64,000 nucleotides of DNA. Source: Ornithodoros turicata (lineage: Eukaryota; Arthropoda; Arachnida; Ixodida; Argasidae). This document shows, in pieces, positions 32,376 to 43,387 of this stretch (position 1 is its first letter; every line of letters begins with the position of its first letter). The stretch lies in contig NC_088205.1 in the NCBI RefSeq assembly GCF_037126465.1, positions 29,619,482 through 29,683,481 of the forward strand, read 5' to 3'. The position numbers and the translations under genes were made by a program. Under the pieces are notes generated by a model. That model ran no database searches, was not told the origin of the DNA, and saw nothing but the letters and a program-made list of their open reading frames with translations.

Positions 32376-32912
32376 AGGATGTGTCCATCTACGGAGAGCT
32401 GCAGCATCTCGACGGACGAGTGAATACCTCCAGGAGAACAGCAAGAATCAAGGTACGCATCGAAGTCAAGCAAGGCAGCAAAAGCAGCGGACTGTCCAGG
32501 AAACTGAGCGGACAAGTCCAGGTCATCAACGGAGAGCCACAACTACATAGTCAACGAGGACCGGGTGTGCAGTGTGTGAACGTGACCGCGTCAGGGGAGC
32601 CAGCACAGCTTCGACGACGGCGACGAAAGTGAGAAACAACGGACACTGAAGGTGTCGGCACAGTGTGAAAGAAAGCGTCATCCACGGAAAAGCTTCGAAA
32701 CAATTTCACGAGGTAGGTGAGAATTGGTTGCTCTTGAGATTCACGAGTAGATAGCTACCGCGTAGGGTTTAGTTATTGTGTATCTCAGAGTTCCGGTGTG
32801 GCAGGACGATCTTTCTAGTGTCCGATAACGTCAGTTGGGTTCACATGATACCGACTGGTTAGGTCGAGCAAACAGAGCCGAGCGGAAAAACTAGGGTGTC
32901 GAACAATAGTTA

Positions 32913-33098
32913 ATGCTTACTCGCTTGAGGGCAAAGCAAAAGAAGGTAAAATTCGACACAGAAATGGCAGAAGAAAACAGAAGTAACACTGCTTCTGGCG
33001 CAGGCGCTACCGAAACCGTTAGCGTCGAAATTTTTCGGCTCCAGATCGAACTGGAAAAAGAACGATCACGGAGAATTCGCCTCGAGATCGAACTGTAG
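32913..33098 (+). pseudogene. Gag N terminus, Gmr1-like element
   Basis: The ATG at 32913 opens a 61-codon frame with a basic start and a Glu/Arg-rich coiled-coil-like segment (IFRLQIELEKERSRR). It stops at TAG where the insert at 33080-34725 begins. It lies about 550 bases after the primer site, the expected place for gag. The reading resumes after the insert near 34727. Confidence 0.6.
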
Positions 33099-34725
33099 GT
33101 GGCGCTGCGACGGATGCCCTAGTGGGGATACGATATGATCTGACGCAGCAGGCTCTGGCTTTTCTACGCAGATATCGCAGTGTTTCTGGATGAAATGCCG
33201 CTGTCAGTGCCTCACATATTGTGGATGTGTTGAAATGCGATACTTAGAACGCTGATATGGTGTGAAAGTTGACAAATATTGCTGCACTGCGAAACGCTCA
33301 AGTCGCGAAGTTGTGAAAAGAAAATATCCTGTGTGCTTTTGAAGGGAAACACTGCCTCCTTTGCTCCAAGCGTGATTTTGTTTTAGTCTTTTGCTGTCCT
33401 CGCTAGAATATTTATTCGTCGCTTGGGTATTGCTGTCTTTCCCTGTACCTTTTTATATTACGTCGAGACAACAAGGATTTAAAAAAAACACACACTCACT
33501 CAAAATTCCTGTCTCCACTGATCTAAATGTACAATGTACTAATCAAAAATATCAATGAGTCTAAATGTACAAATGTGCAAGAAAGTAAAATAAGGGCAGA
33601 ATAGCCCTGTACGTATCGAAGCCCTTCGCTACAATTTTTGCAATTTTGCGTCGAGCGAGTAGGGGCGAGGTTCGAGGTTTGATTCGTGTCCTGGGCGGGA
33701 ATTCACTAAATGGTGCTAAAATATGTTACGAGATGACCACACCTGTGCGGTGGACTTGAGTTTGTGTGGGGTGCTACCGGTCACGTAATAACTACATATA
33801 AAGTAAGTTTTTGGTTCCAGCGGCAGGTATATATTCTGAAACACGCTGTTGCAGACGTGCTTCATACCCCAAAAAACACGCGTGTTTTACATAGTACGTT
33901 CAGGGGTGGTGATAGCATTTTACCTTGAATGCGTGCGTTCCAATGATTACGTATGTGAAAGATGTCTAGTCTGTCATACGGTCAGATGAAATGAGATGAA
34001 AGCTTTAAATTCACACATTTAAAACACCCGTGTCATAAATATATATATATATTCATGTGTAGCGGCCCGACGACAACGACGAGCATCACCTGTGACTCAC
34101 CCGCTCGCGCTCACCCCGGGTTCTCGTTCAGTAAATCTTCGCTTCTGCCCGCGACTGGTTTCCTGTGCGGTCATTTGTAGCATAGCTCCTACGCATGCAT
34201 TCATATATTCCATATGTTAATACATTCGATACAACTTGTGTTTAGCGCGTGCAGAATATCCTAACTGAGCATTATGAAGTAATTTAGAACAGCTAGCACA
34301 GAAACCATTCTATAGATAACTGTGACATAGTTTTATACTTATGGTTTAAAAAAACTGTTACAACATTGACCTTAGCTCTTGGTAAATTTTGTTTGACACA
34401 CACAACCGCAGTGACAAATGTAATATAACAAAGGCCGAGTGGAATCTGCATACTAGAACATATGCACGTTCTGTAGTTTTCTTCCCTGCTAAGCACGCTG
34501 GTGCAGAGAACTAGACAATTTCAAAAAAGCTTTCGACCAAGTGATTTTCACTCATTTTGAAGCGATTTTAAAAGCTCAAATGTCCAGAAATTGGGCCTTC
34601 CAAGCACGTTTTCGAGCGCGATGATCACAGCGAAAGCACCGGCTCAAGCAGCGCATCCCCACTAAAGGCAGTTCACGGAGCAGCCGCATGGTGGCGAGGC
34701 TGTTCGATCTCGAGGCGATATGAGC
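33080..34725. mobile_element. Inverted-repeat-bounded insert in gag
   Basis: TCGCCTCGAGATCGAAC at 33078-33094 is the exact complement of 34706-34722. Inside these, decayed inverted matches continue, e.g. TAGTGGGGAT near 33120 against ATCCCCACTA near 34657. Gag coding lies on both sides. The ends and any target duplication are uncertain, because the outer 17 bases could be partly gag. The interior is non-coding and includes a solo LTR. The superfamily is unknown. Confidence 0.5.
34058..34193 (+). mobile_element. Solo LTR, 136 bp
   Basis: It begins TGTAGCGGCCCGACGAC, like the TRIM LTR, and ends CTCCTACG. CATG lies on both sides (34054-34057 and 34194-34197), consistent with a four-base target duplication. 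It probably formed by LTR-LTR recombination of a TRIM/gypsy relative. Confidence 0.68.
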
Positions 34726-34726
34726 T

Positions 34727-34980
34727 TGAGCGATTTCGAGATGACAGCTCGTCATACAGTGAAACGTCGACCACACGAACACGCGAAGAAAATCTGGCCT
34801 ACTTTTGCTTCCGCTACCAGCCGACCGCCAAGTGCCCATGTGGTTTGAGGGAGTAGAAGGTGTTTTCAAATCCTACAAAGTACCCGAGGAGGTTCAAAGT
34901 CACCTCATATTACCGCTTATCGCAAGCAGGGTAGGTCACTTCTACTCAAAGCTAACCACCGACGAGCTAGACGTGCTAGG
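34727..34980 (+). pseudogene. Gag capsid fragment, Gmr1-like element
   Basis: It continues gag after the insert: an acidic/Arg stretch, a one-base frameshift near 34800, then a clear retroelement capsid start (PMWFEGVEGVFKSYKVPEE and SHLILPLIASRVGHFYSKL). Coding is lost at about 34975, where the satellite begins. Confidence 0.65.
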
Positions 34981-37900
34981 AGCGTGCTATGTGGTGAAGG
35001 GGAATATCTTCTTTGTATTGGTATAGATTTTATTTCCTCTTGTGTTCGTGTCGTTCTTTGTTCTGTCTGTTGGCTAGGAGTGTGCTATGTGGTGAAGCGG
35101 AATATCTTCTTTGTATTGGTATAGACTTTATTTCCGCTTGTGTTCGTGTCGTTCTTTGTTCTGATTGTTGGCTAGGAGCGTGCTATGTGGTGAAGTTCAT
35201 TTTTAACATGTCTATTTCCTGATGAGTTTGATTTTTTCTTCTGATTTTCTGAATGATAGATTACTCTGTTGTTTTGATTAAGAATGACTTCTTTGTAGTG
35301 GTGTAGATTTTATTTCCTCTTGTGTTCTTGTCGTTCGCGTTCCATGGTCTTCCATACATCTATCGGCTCCCGTCTTCAACAAATCAGGGCAGATATCATT
35401 AGATCTGGTTGTTGGCTAGGAGCGTGCTACGTGCTGAAGTGGAATATCTTCTTTGTATTGGTATAGATTTTATTTCCTCTTGTGTTCGTGTCGTTCTTTG
35501 TTCTGTTTGTTGGCTAGGAGCGTGCTATGTGGTGAAGGGGGAATATCTTCTTTGTATTGGTATAGATTTTATTTCCTCTTGTGTTCGTGACGTTCTTTGT
35601 TCTGTTTGTTGGCTAGGAGTGTGCTATGTGGTGAAGTGGAATATCTTCTTTGTATTGGTATAGATTTTATTTCCTCTTGTGTTCGTGTCGTTCTTTGTTC
35701 TGATTGTTGGCTAGGAGCGTGCTATGTGGTGAAGTTCATTTTTAACATGTCTATTTCCTGATGAGTTTGATTTTTTCTTCTGATTTTCTGAATGATAGAT
35801 TACTCTGTTGTTTTGATTAAGAATGACTACTTTGTAGTGGTGTAGATTTTATTTCCTCTTGTGTTCTTGTCGTTCGTGTTCCATGGTCTTCCATACATCT
35901 ATCGGCACCCGTCTTCAACAAATCAGGGTAGATATCATTAGATCGGTTGTTGGCTAGGAGCGTGCTATGTGGTGAAGGGGAATATCTTCTTTGTATTGGT
36001 ATAGATTTTATTTCCTCTTGTGTTCGTGTCGTTCTTTGTTCTGTCTGTTGGCTAGGAGTGTGCTATGTGGTGAAGCGGAATATCTTCTTTGTATTGGTAT
36101 AGACTTTATTTCCGCTTGTGTTCGTGTCGTTCTTTGTTCTGATTGTTGGCTAGGAGCGTGCTATGTGGTGAAGTTCATTTTTAACATGTCTATTTCCTGA
36201 TGAGTTTGATTTTTTCTTCTGATTTTCTGAATGATAGATTACTCTGTTGTTTTGATTAAGAATGACTTCTTTGTAGTGGTGTAGATTTTATTTCCTCTTG
36301 TGTTCTTGTCGTTCGCGTTCCATGGTCTTCCATACATCTATCGGCACCCGTCTTCAACAAATCAGGGTAGATATCATTAGATCTGGTTGTTGGCTAGGAG
36401 CGTGCTATGTGCTGAAGTGGAATATCTTCTTTGTATTGGTATAGATTTTATTTCCTCTTGTGTTCGTGTCGTTCTTTGTTCTGTTTGTTGGCTAGGAGCG
36501 TGCTATGTGGTGAAGGGGGAATATCTTCTTTGTATTGGTATAGATTTTATTTGCTCTTGTGTTCGTGACGTTCTTTGTTCTGTTTGTTGGCTAGGAGTGT
36601 GCTATGTGGTGAAGTGGAATATCTTCTTTGTATTGGTATAGATTTTATTTCCTCTTGTGTTCGTGTCGTTCTTTGTTCTGATTGTTGGCTAGGAGCGTGC
36701 TATGTGGTGAAGTTCATTTTTAACATGTTTATTTCCTGATGAGTTTGATTTTTTCTTCTGATTTTCTGAATGATAGATTACTCTGTTGTTTTGATTAAGA
36801 ATGACTACTTTGTAGTGGTGTAGATTTTATTTCCTCTTGTGTTCTTGTCGTTCGTGTTCCATGGTCTTCCATACATCTATCGGCACCCGTCTTCAACAAA
36901 TCAGGGTAGATATCATTAGATGGGTTGTTGGCTAGGAGCGTGCTATGTGGTGAAGGGGAATATCTTCTTTGTATTGGTATAGATTTTATTTCCTCTTGTG
37001 TTCGTGTCGTTCTTTGTTCTGTCTGTTGGCTAGGAGTGTGCTATGTGGTGAAGCGGAATATCTTCTTTGTATTGGTATAGACTTTATTTCCGCTTGTGTT
37101 CGTGTCGTTCTTTGTTCTGATTGTTGGCTAGGAGCGTGCTATGTGGTGAAGTTCATTTTTAACATGTCTATTTCCTGATGAGTTTGATTTTTTCTTCTGA
37201 TTTTCTGAATGATAGATTACTCTGTTGTTTTGATTAAGAATGACTTCTTTGTAGTGGTGTAGATTTTATTTCCTCTTGTGTTCTTGTCGTTCGCGTTCCA
37301 TGGTCTTCCATACATCTATCGGCACCCGTCTTCAACAAATCAGGGTAGATATCATTAGATCTGGTTGTTGGCTAGGAGCGTGCTATGTGCTGAAGTGGAA
37401 TATCTTCTTTGTATTGGTATAGATTTTATTTCCTCTTGTGTTCGTGTCGTTCTTTGTTCTGTTTGTTGGCTAGGAGCGTGCTATGTGGTGAAGGGGGAAT
37501 ATCTTCTTTGTATTGGTATAGATTTTATTTCCTCTTGTGTTTGGGACGTTCTTTGTTCTGTTTGTTGGCTAGGAGTGTGCTATGTGGTGAAGTGGAATAT
37601 CTTCTTTGTATTGGTATAGATTTTATTTCCTCTTGTGTTCGTGTCGTTCTTTGTTCTGATTGTTGGCTAGGAGCGTGCTATGTGGTGAAGTTCATTTTTA
37701 ACATGTCCATTTCCTGATGAGTTTGATTTTTTCTTCTTATTTTCTGAATGATAGATTACTCTGTTGTTTTGATTAAGAATGACTACTTTGTAGTGGTGTA
37801 GATTTTATTTCCTCTTGTGTTCTTGTCGTTCGTGTTCCATGGTCTTCCATACATCTATCGGCACCCGTCTTCAACAAATCAGGGTAGATATCATTAGATC

Positions 37901-38690
37901 GGTTGTTGGCTAGGAGCGTGCTATGTGGTGAAGTGGAATATCTTCTTTGTATTGGTATAGATTTTATTTCCTCTTGTGTTCGTGTCGTTCTTTGTTCTGT
38001 TTGTTGGCTAGGAGCGTGCTATGTGGTGAAGGGGAATATCTTCTTTGTATTGGTATAGATTTTATTTCCTCTTGTGTTCGTGTCGTTCTTTGTTCTGATT
38101 GTTGGCTAGGAGCGTGCTATGTGGCGAAGTTCATTTTTAACATGTCTATTTCCTGATGTGTTTGATTTTTTCTTCTGATTTTCTGAATGATAGATTACTC
38201 TGTTGTTTTGATTAAGAATGACTTCTTTGTAGTGGTGTAGATTTTATTTCCTCTTGTGTTCTTGTCGTTCGTGTTCCATGGTCTTCCATACATCTATCGG
38301 CACCCGTCTTCAACAAATCAGGGTAGATATCATTAGATCTGGTTGTTGGCTAGGAGCGTGCTATGTGGTGAAGTGGAATATCTTCTTTGTATTGGTATAG
38401 ATTTTATTTCCTCTTGTGTTCGTGTCGTTCTTTGTTCTGTTTGTTGGCTAGGAGCGTGCTATGTGGTGAAGTGGAATATCTTCTTTGTATTGGTATAGAT
38501 TTTATTTCCTCTTGTGTTCGTGTCGTTCTTTGTTCTGTTTGTTGGCTAGGAGCGTGCTATGTGGTGAAGTGGAATATCTTCTTTGTATTGGTATTGATTT
38601 TATTTCCTCTTGTGTTCGTGTCGTTCTTTGTTCTGATTGTTGGCTAGGAGCGTGCTATGCGGTGAAGTTCATTTTTAACATGTCTATTTC
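34975..38690 (+). repeat. Satellite with 978 bp higher-order unit
   Basis: The basic unit is 98 bp (GGCTAGGAGCGTGCTATGTG to TTTGTTCTG.TTGTT). It alternates with a 244 bp variant unit that continues GAAGTTCATTTTTAACATG. The order 98,98,244,98,98,98,244 makes a 978 bp higher-order unit. Three complete copies start near 34973, 35951 and 36929 and differ at only a few positions; a fourth, rearranged copy runs to about 38690. The recurring Phe/Leu/Cys-rich 60-100 codon frames are by-products. The unit derives from the composite repeat also found at 20290-22500. Confidence 0.93.
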
Positions 38691-39838
38691 CTGATGAGTT
38701 TGATTTTTTCATTTTCTGAATGATAGATTACTGTGTTGTTTTGATTAACCAATGTAGTGATATAGATTTTATTTCCTCTTGTGTTCGTGTCCCATAGTCT
38801 TCCAGAGTCTGTGCTGTTCACATTTAACTGCATACAACTATCAGAACTTCCCGCTATTGCACTGATGTTCTCACGAATAGGAATATTAGACGTTTTATAA
38901 TACAATTTGTAATTTTGATTGTAATCGCATTGATTAAGAATATCTTCTTTGATTAAATGCGCTATCAATTCTGATTCATTGAAAACTTGTGATTACTGTT
39001 AATAAAAATATTGTGTTTGATTTGTGATACCTATTCAATGCTAATGTATCATACCTGTAATAACTATATTCTTTGTTACGTGTATTGTGTTCCTTCTATT
39101 TCAGATTTTTGGCTAAGTTTTTCCCATTCACGCAGAGTCATAAAATAATTCCTAATGACTTTAATAAATATATTTTCACTTGTACTTTTGTGTATAGCTA
39201 TCCTTTGCATGTAAACTGCACACCTGTTGTAGCTGGAAAAATTACGATTCAAGTTGACTCAAGCTGAAAAATGACGAAAGTCGGCGGCCCAGGCTGAAAA
39301 ATGACGAAAGTGGGCGGCCCAGGCTGAATGGTAAACGCGCACGCAGCCCTCCGGTCACGCGACGCCCACCTGTCGCGGGAAGGAAGTCGGCCCAAGTAGG
39401 AAAATTGTGAAAGAAGTCAGCCTAGGGTGAAGAGTAAGCGCGCACGCAGCCCTCCGGTCACGCTCCGCCCACCACAGCAGCCCTCCATCCGAGCAGCGCG
39501 CTGTTACAGGTGGTGAATGTTTTTCGGCTGGGTTTTTCTCCTTCACCTGATTGACATCACAATTGGTACAATTCCCAGCACTATTGGCTTTAATAAATAT
39601 ATCTAAACTTGAATGGCATTACAATTGGCATTAATAAATATATTTTCACTTGTACTTTTTGTGTATGACCCTTCTTTGCATGTCTCTGCATGTAAATGGC
39701 TCACCTGTTGTATCGGAAAAATATGTGAAGTCGGCCAAAGAAGTCTGCCCAGGCTGAAAAATACGCTACGATGAGCGCGCGGACAACCCTCCGCACACGC
39801 GCAGCGCAGGGAAAAATACGCGCAGGGCTCAGGGGCAG
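38691..39838 (+). repeat. Composite repeat, copy 2 (right part)
   Basis: It matches copy 1: ATTTTATTTCCTCTTGTG and TCTTCCAGAGTCT blocks, then TTCGGCTGGGTTTTTCTCC, AATAAATATATTTTCACTTG, CACCTGTTGTA and several AAGTCGGCCCA..ACGCAGCCCTCCG blocks. The last type is tandemly repeated at 39265-39470 and again at 39725-39800. The right edge, a CTCAGGGGCAGGGG sequence at 39828-39841, corresponds to that of copy 1 near 22920-22965. Confidence 0.75.
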
Positions 39839-39849
39839 GGGTGCCGTAG

Positions 39850-40690
39850 TTTCGCCCTGTCGAAGCCTGGACCAGACTGAATACTACTTACGCGCTTTGT
39901 GTCACCGACCTTCATACCCATTGGCCCGAAATGATTTGCCTTACGTCCCCGACCGCAAAGAAAACGTGTGACGCGCTGCTCGAAATCTTCTCTCGGACAG
40001 GTATCCCGGAAACTATCTGTTGCGATCAGGACAGCAACTTCACGTCGCACTTAACCCAGGAGTTCCTCAGAAGAATCGGGTGTTCCCCACGCTTCTCGAC
40101 GGCAGAACACCACGAAAGTAACGGGGCGGTCGAGCGGTGGAACCGTGTGTTCCGCCGCATGCTATTTCACGTGGTACGGGACGACCCCAGAAACTGGGAT
40201 AGGTACATCCCTTTTCTCTTATGGGCGTACAGAAAGCCCCGCACGACACCACGGGTGTTTCACCGTTTCAACTTCTCTACGGTAGACAACCAACAGGCCC
40301 GCTAGCAATTCTAAAGAGTACCTGGGAAGGGCAGGTAGGACCCCCAGTTCAGCTCCGAGAGGTGCCCACCAAATATCTCGAACAGTTGAGAGAAATGTTC
40401 AAGGCGGCGTCAGAAACTGCAGTGCTAGTTACCGAAAAGCGGCAAGCGCGGTACGTGGAGCAGCACAATCGCAAAACAAAGGAAAAACAATTCCAACCTG
40501 GCGACCAGGTTATTGTTTTCGATACCAGCCGATCGGCAAAGCATCAGACAAAGTAGAAGGGCCCCTACCAAGTAATAGGGAAACGACGACAGCGCCCGTA
40601 TGATGTACTAACGGACGACGGAAAAACGCGCACGATTCACGCCAACAATTTAAGGGCCTAGAAGGCCAAGGTGAATCACGTAGGCGTCAT
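39850..40690 (+). pseudogene. Integrase of Gmr1-like element
   Basis: The catalytic core is readable: TDLHTHWPEM with the first Asp near 39905, CCDQDSNFTS with the second, and HHESNGAVERWNR with the Glu near 40130. Then come LLWAYR, GVSPFQLLYGR, the C-terminal GPYQV..RRQRPYDVL module and a VNHVGVIFQ tail with an acidic GEEEG run. There is a frameshift near 40250 and stops at 40555 and about 40660. The zinc-binding N terminus is lost at the composite-repeat junction. The tail runs into RT N-terminal sequence within about 40 bases, so integrase is upstream of RT in the same polyprotein. Confidence 0.85.
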
Positions 40691-40720
40691 TTTCCAAGGA
40701 GAGGAGGAGGGCAGTCTGTC

Positions 40721-42457
40721 TTGCCAGCCGAGGCAACTTCGCATTTGGGGGAAACTGAAGCCAATCAGGTCAGGCGACTATTTCAGTCATTCGCGACAGT
40801 GTTCGTGGACGTCCACGTCGTGGACAAAGTTGCAGATGTAGGTGCGCATGTTATAAAGTTGCGTGAGGGGCACGTCCCGAAACGGTCTCATCCTTACCGG
40901 ACACCTCAATTGCTTCGGAAAGAAGTAGAACAACAAGTCAATGAATTGTTAGAACAAGGGCTGGTGTATCCTATCGTCAGAGCCGTATATTAAAAGGGAG
41001 TCTGGCCATTAATGAGTCATGCCTATACCTGTAGCTCCACCCACGTTTTCAGCTTTCCGACCAATAAAGTCTTGAAATATGAAGCACTATCAATCAGCCT
41101 ATCCCCACTAAATGCCCCCTTATCCAACATGGGCAGCGCCATTTTGGGTGGCAAGTGGATTGGATGGGATTGACATGGATACATCTCGTAATCTGCAAAA
41201 GTAGTGGATTGTTGGTGCAAATTTGATGAGCGCCACCTAGGGAGCGTAAGGCACGTCGGGAATTGTCGTCTGCTTCCGTCGTTGTACCGCTGCCGGCAGC
41301 TGGGACACATTCTGTTGTCGGTATGATTTTTAAACAAATCCACGTGAATAGTTGGAATATAAAAGGCAAGAATGTTTATATCCATGAAATCCAGCAATTA
41401 AATATAAGATTGTACAGCACAGCGCCGTTTTTGTTATGGTTTCGTTGTGATCGCCGCGTTCACTAGGCCTAACACCGGCGACAAAACGTATTATTTTCAG
41501 TTAGATATCGATGGATGAGCATAAGTTGAAACTGATTTCCGAGAAACTTATATTAGGATGTACATTTGCAGCGTAAAATCAGGTTAGTCTGTGAAAATTT
41601 TTTGTTACGAAATCCCCGCTTCACTGTGTTTGTTTTCGTCGCCATTTTGGGTGGCAGTATGGTGTCATGGCGACCCCCTTGGTAAAAAGCAAACCAATCA
41701 GAGGAGCGAAACTGTGATTGACAGGTCGAGCCTCTTTTTGTGACTCCTCCCAATGGCCAGACTCCCTTTTAATATACGGCTCTGCCTATCGTCAGACGTC
41801 AGTGAGGACTCCCACCCCGTCGTCGGTGTTACTAAGAAAGACGGTGGAGTCCGTCTCTGCGTAGACTATAGGGCGCTTAACGCCGACACAACAGATGACG
41901 CGTACCCAATGGAACTTCAACAGGAGCCAGTTTTTCGCGTTGGAAAGGCGCGGTTCATCACCTTGCTAGATCTACGCCGGGGATACTGGCAAATTCCCCT
42001 CGAAGTATACAGCCAAGAAAAGACCGCGTTTGTTACGCATTTCGGCCAATTTGCGTGGCGGGTGATGCCGTTTGGCCTCAAAAACGCAGCAGCGACGTTC
42101 CAGCGCACGGTAAACGCCATCCTCGCGAAGCACCAGGAGCATGCATGATCTTACCTTGATGACATAGCCGTGTACTCGGAAACATGGGAGGATCACCTGC
42201 ACCATTTGGAGGCGGTACTAACCACGTTAAAAGCCACGAAGTTAACGGCGAATTTATCTAAGTGTCAGATAGTGCGAAGTTCTATCCGCTATCTAGGGCA
42301 CATTGTAGGATCAGGAAGTCACGCACCCGATCCAGAAAAGATCAAAACTGTATCTGAGCTGAAGCGTCCAACTTCAAAAAAGGAGCTCAGAAGCTTACTT
42401 GGGTTGTGCGGCTATTACCGCGACTATGCTAAGGATTATGCAAAGATAGCGACCCCT
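40721..42457 (+). pseudogene. Reverse transcriptase of Gmr1-like element
   Basis: The N-terminal part is at 40721-40977 (FATVFVDV, LREGHVPKRSHPYRTP, LLEQGLVYP). An 807 bp hAT MITE interrupts it, and the core resumes at about 41793: VTKKDGGVRLCVDYRALN, LLDLRRGYWQIPL, TAFVTHFGQFAWRVMPFGL, then SYLDDIAVYS with the YxDD active site near 42157, and LGHIVG and LCGYYRDY of the thumb. Breaks are a frameshift at the MITE site and a TGA just before SYLDD. It is a typical Ty3/gypsy RT, not a copia RT, despite the integrase-first order. Confidence 0.9.
40978..41784. mobile_element. hAT-type MITE, 807 bp
   Basis: Terminal inverted repeats CAGAGCCGTATATTAAAAGG and onward (about 32 bases) match with very few differences. 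They are flanked by the eight-base duplication CCTATCGT at 40970-40977 and 41785-41792. Eight-base duplications and CAG-starting ends are characteristic of hAT. The interior is non-coding. It interrupts the RT domain and so is younger than the LTR element. Confidence 0.95.
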
Positions 42458-42522
42458 CGTCAGTGACGAATTCAATATCTTCCGTTTTTTTTTCTATAAT
42501 CAAACTCAACTCAACTAACTCA
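42458..42522 (+). mobile_element. 65 bp LINE stub insertion
   Basis: A 65-base insert ending TTTTTTTTTC..AATCAAACTCAACTCAACT is flanked by nine-base duplications GCGACCCCT (42449-42457 and 42523-42531). The T run plus short-repeat tail resembles the LINE end near 47850. It is read as an extreme 5'-truncated LINE copy and it shifts the pol frame. Confidence 0.8.
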
Positions 42523-43053
42523 GCGACCCCTCTAACGCGACTGACCGGGAAAAGGGTCCCGAACAAGATACCGTGGGATAACGAAGCCGAAGCCTCCTTT
42601 CTGGCCCTCAAAGCGAGTTTAGAAGACGCAGTAGCACTGACAACACCTGACCCCGAAAAATCGTATTGGGTATTTACGGACGCGTCAGCGTTGCCGGCTG
42701 GAGCATGCCTAGCCCAGAAGGACCGCAATGGCAAAGAAGTGCCCATATCGTTCGCAAGCCACCGATTTTCGGTGGCTTGGTGGGCGCAGGACACGCAGGC
42801 TCGGTGGGCGGCGATTGAACGAGAGGCGTTCGCGGTTATCTGGGGGCTCAAGAAATTCGATCATTGGGTGTTCGGGGCACAAGTAACTGTGGTGTCCGAC
42901 CACAATCCTCTTTCATACCTGACTTGTACGACACCACAGAGTTCGAAGCTCGCGCGCTGGGCTCTTGCACTCCAGTGTGAATATTGTTCACCGCAAGGGA
43001 AGCGCGCACGGGAATGCGGACGCTTTATCGCGGTTGCGGTTTGAGTAGGCATT
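42523..43053 (+). pseudogene. RNase H of Gmr1-like element
   Basis: It follows the RT connection (WDNEAEASFLALK) with RNase H motifs: FTDASALPAG (first Asp), AIEREAFAVIWGL (Glu) and VVSDHNPLSYL (Asp). After a frameshift near 42985 the ending HGNADALSRL matches the usual Ty3/gypsy RNase H terminus, with a stop near 43044. A standard element would continue into integrase; here only about 340 bp separate it from the 3' LTR. Confidence 0.88.
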
Positions 43054-43387
43054 AGGCTAGAGCAGGTGCGTTACAATGTATGTGTGAACCTCGAGAGCCA
43101 CTCGCTCTCACCACTTCAATGTTCTAAGGAACTTTTGTGTTTTTCCGCCATAATTTTAGTATCTGTTCAGTGTACTGACATAATGCGTTTCAACAGCAAC
43201 ACGTACCATTTTGAGAGCTTGTCGTTGCAAGTACTGTCACGTTGTATTGCATGTTCAGTAGTGTCACACGAACCTCTGGTGTGATGAATTTGTACACGGG
43301 TGATTATTTCTATGCTAATGTGTTTAACCCGTCTGTAGTTTATTCCTTGTGGTTCAACTGTGCCCACAACGAATCTAAGGAGGGCAG
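43054..43387 (+). other. Spacer between RNase H and 3' LTR
   Basis: Non-coding. It ends AAGGAGGGCAG, a plausible polypurine tract, directly before the 3' LTR. Confidence 0.5.

Noticed and set aside
34977..38694. Repeated plus-strand ORFs of 69-102 codons rich in Phe, Leu and Cys
   Set aside because: They recur with the satellite period, the unit length (98) is not a multiple of three, and no domain is present. They are by-products of the tandem repeat.
39850..43053. Two separate gypsy fragments placed side by side by chance
   Set aside because: The integrase tail runs into RT with only about 40 bases between, and RNase H lies next to a 3' LTR whose partner is upstream on the same strand. 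A single IN-RT-RH element is simpler, though not proven.
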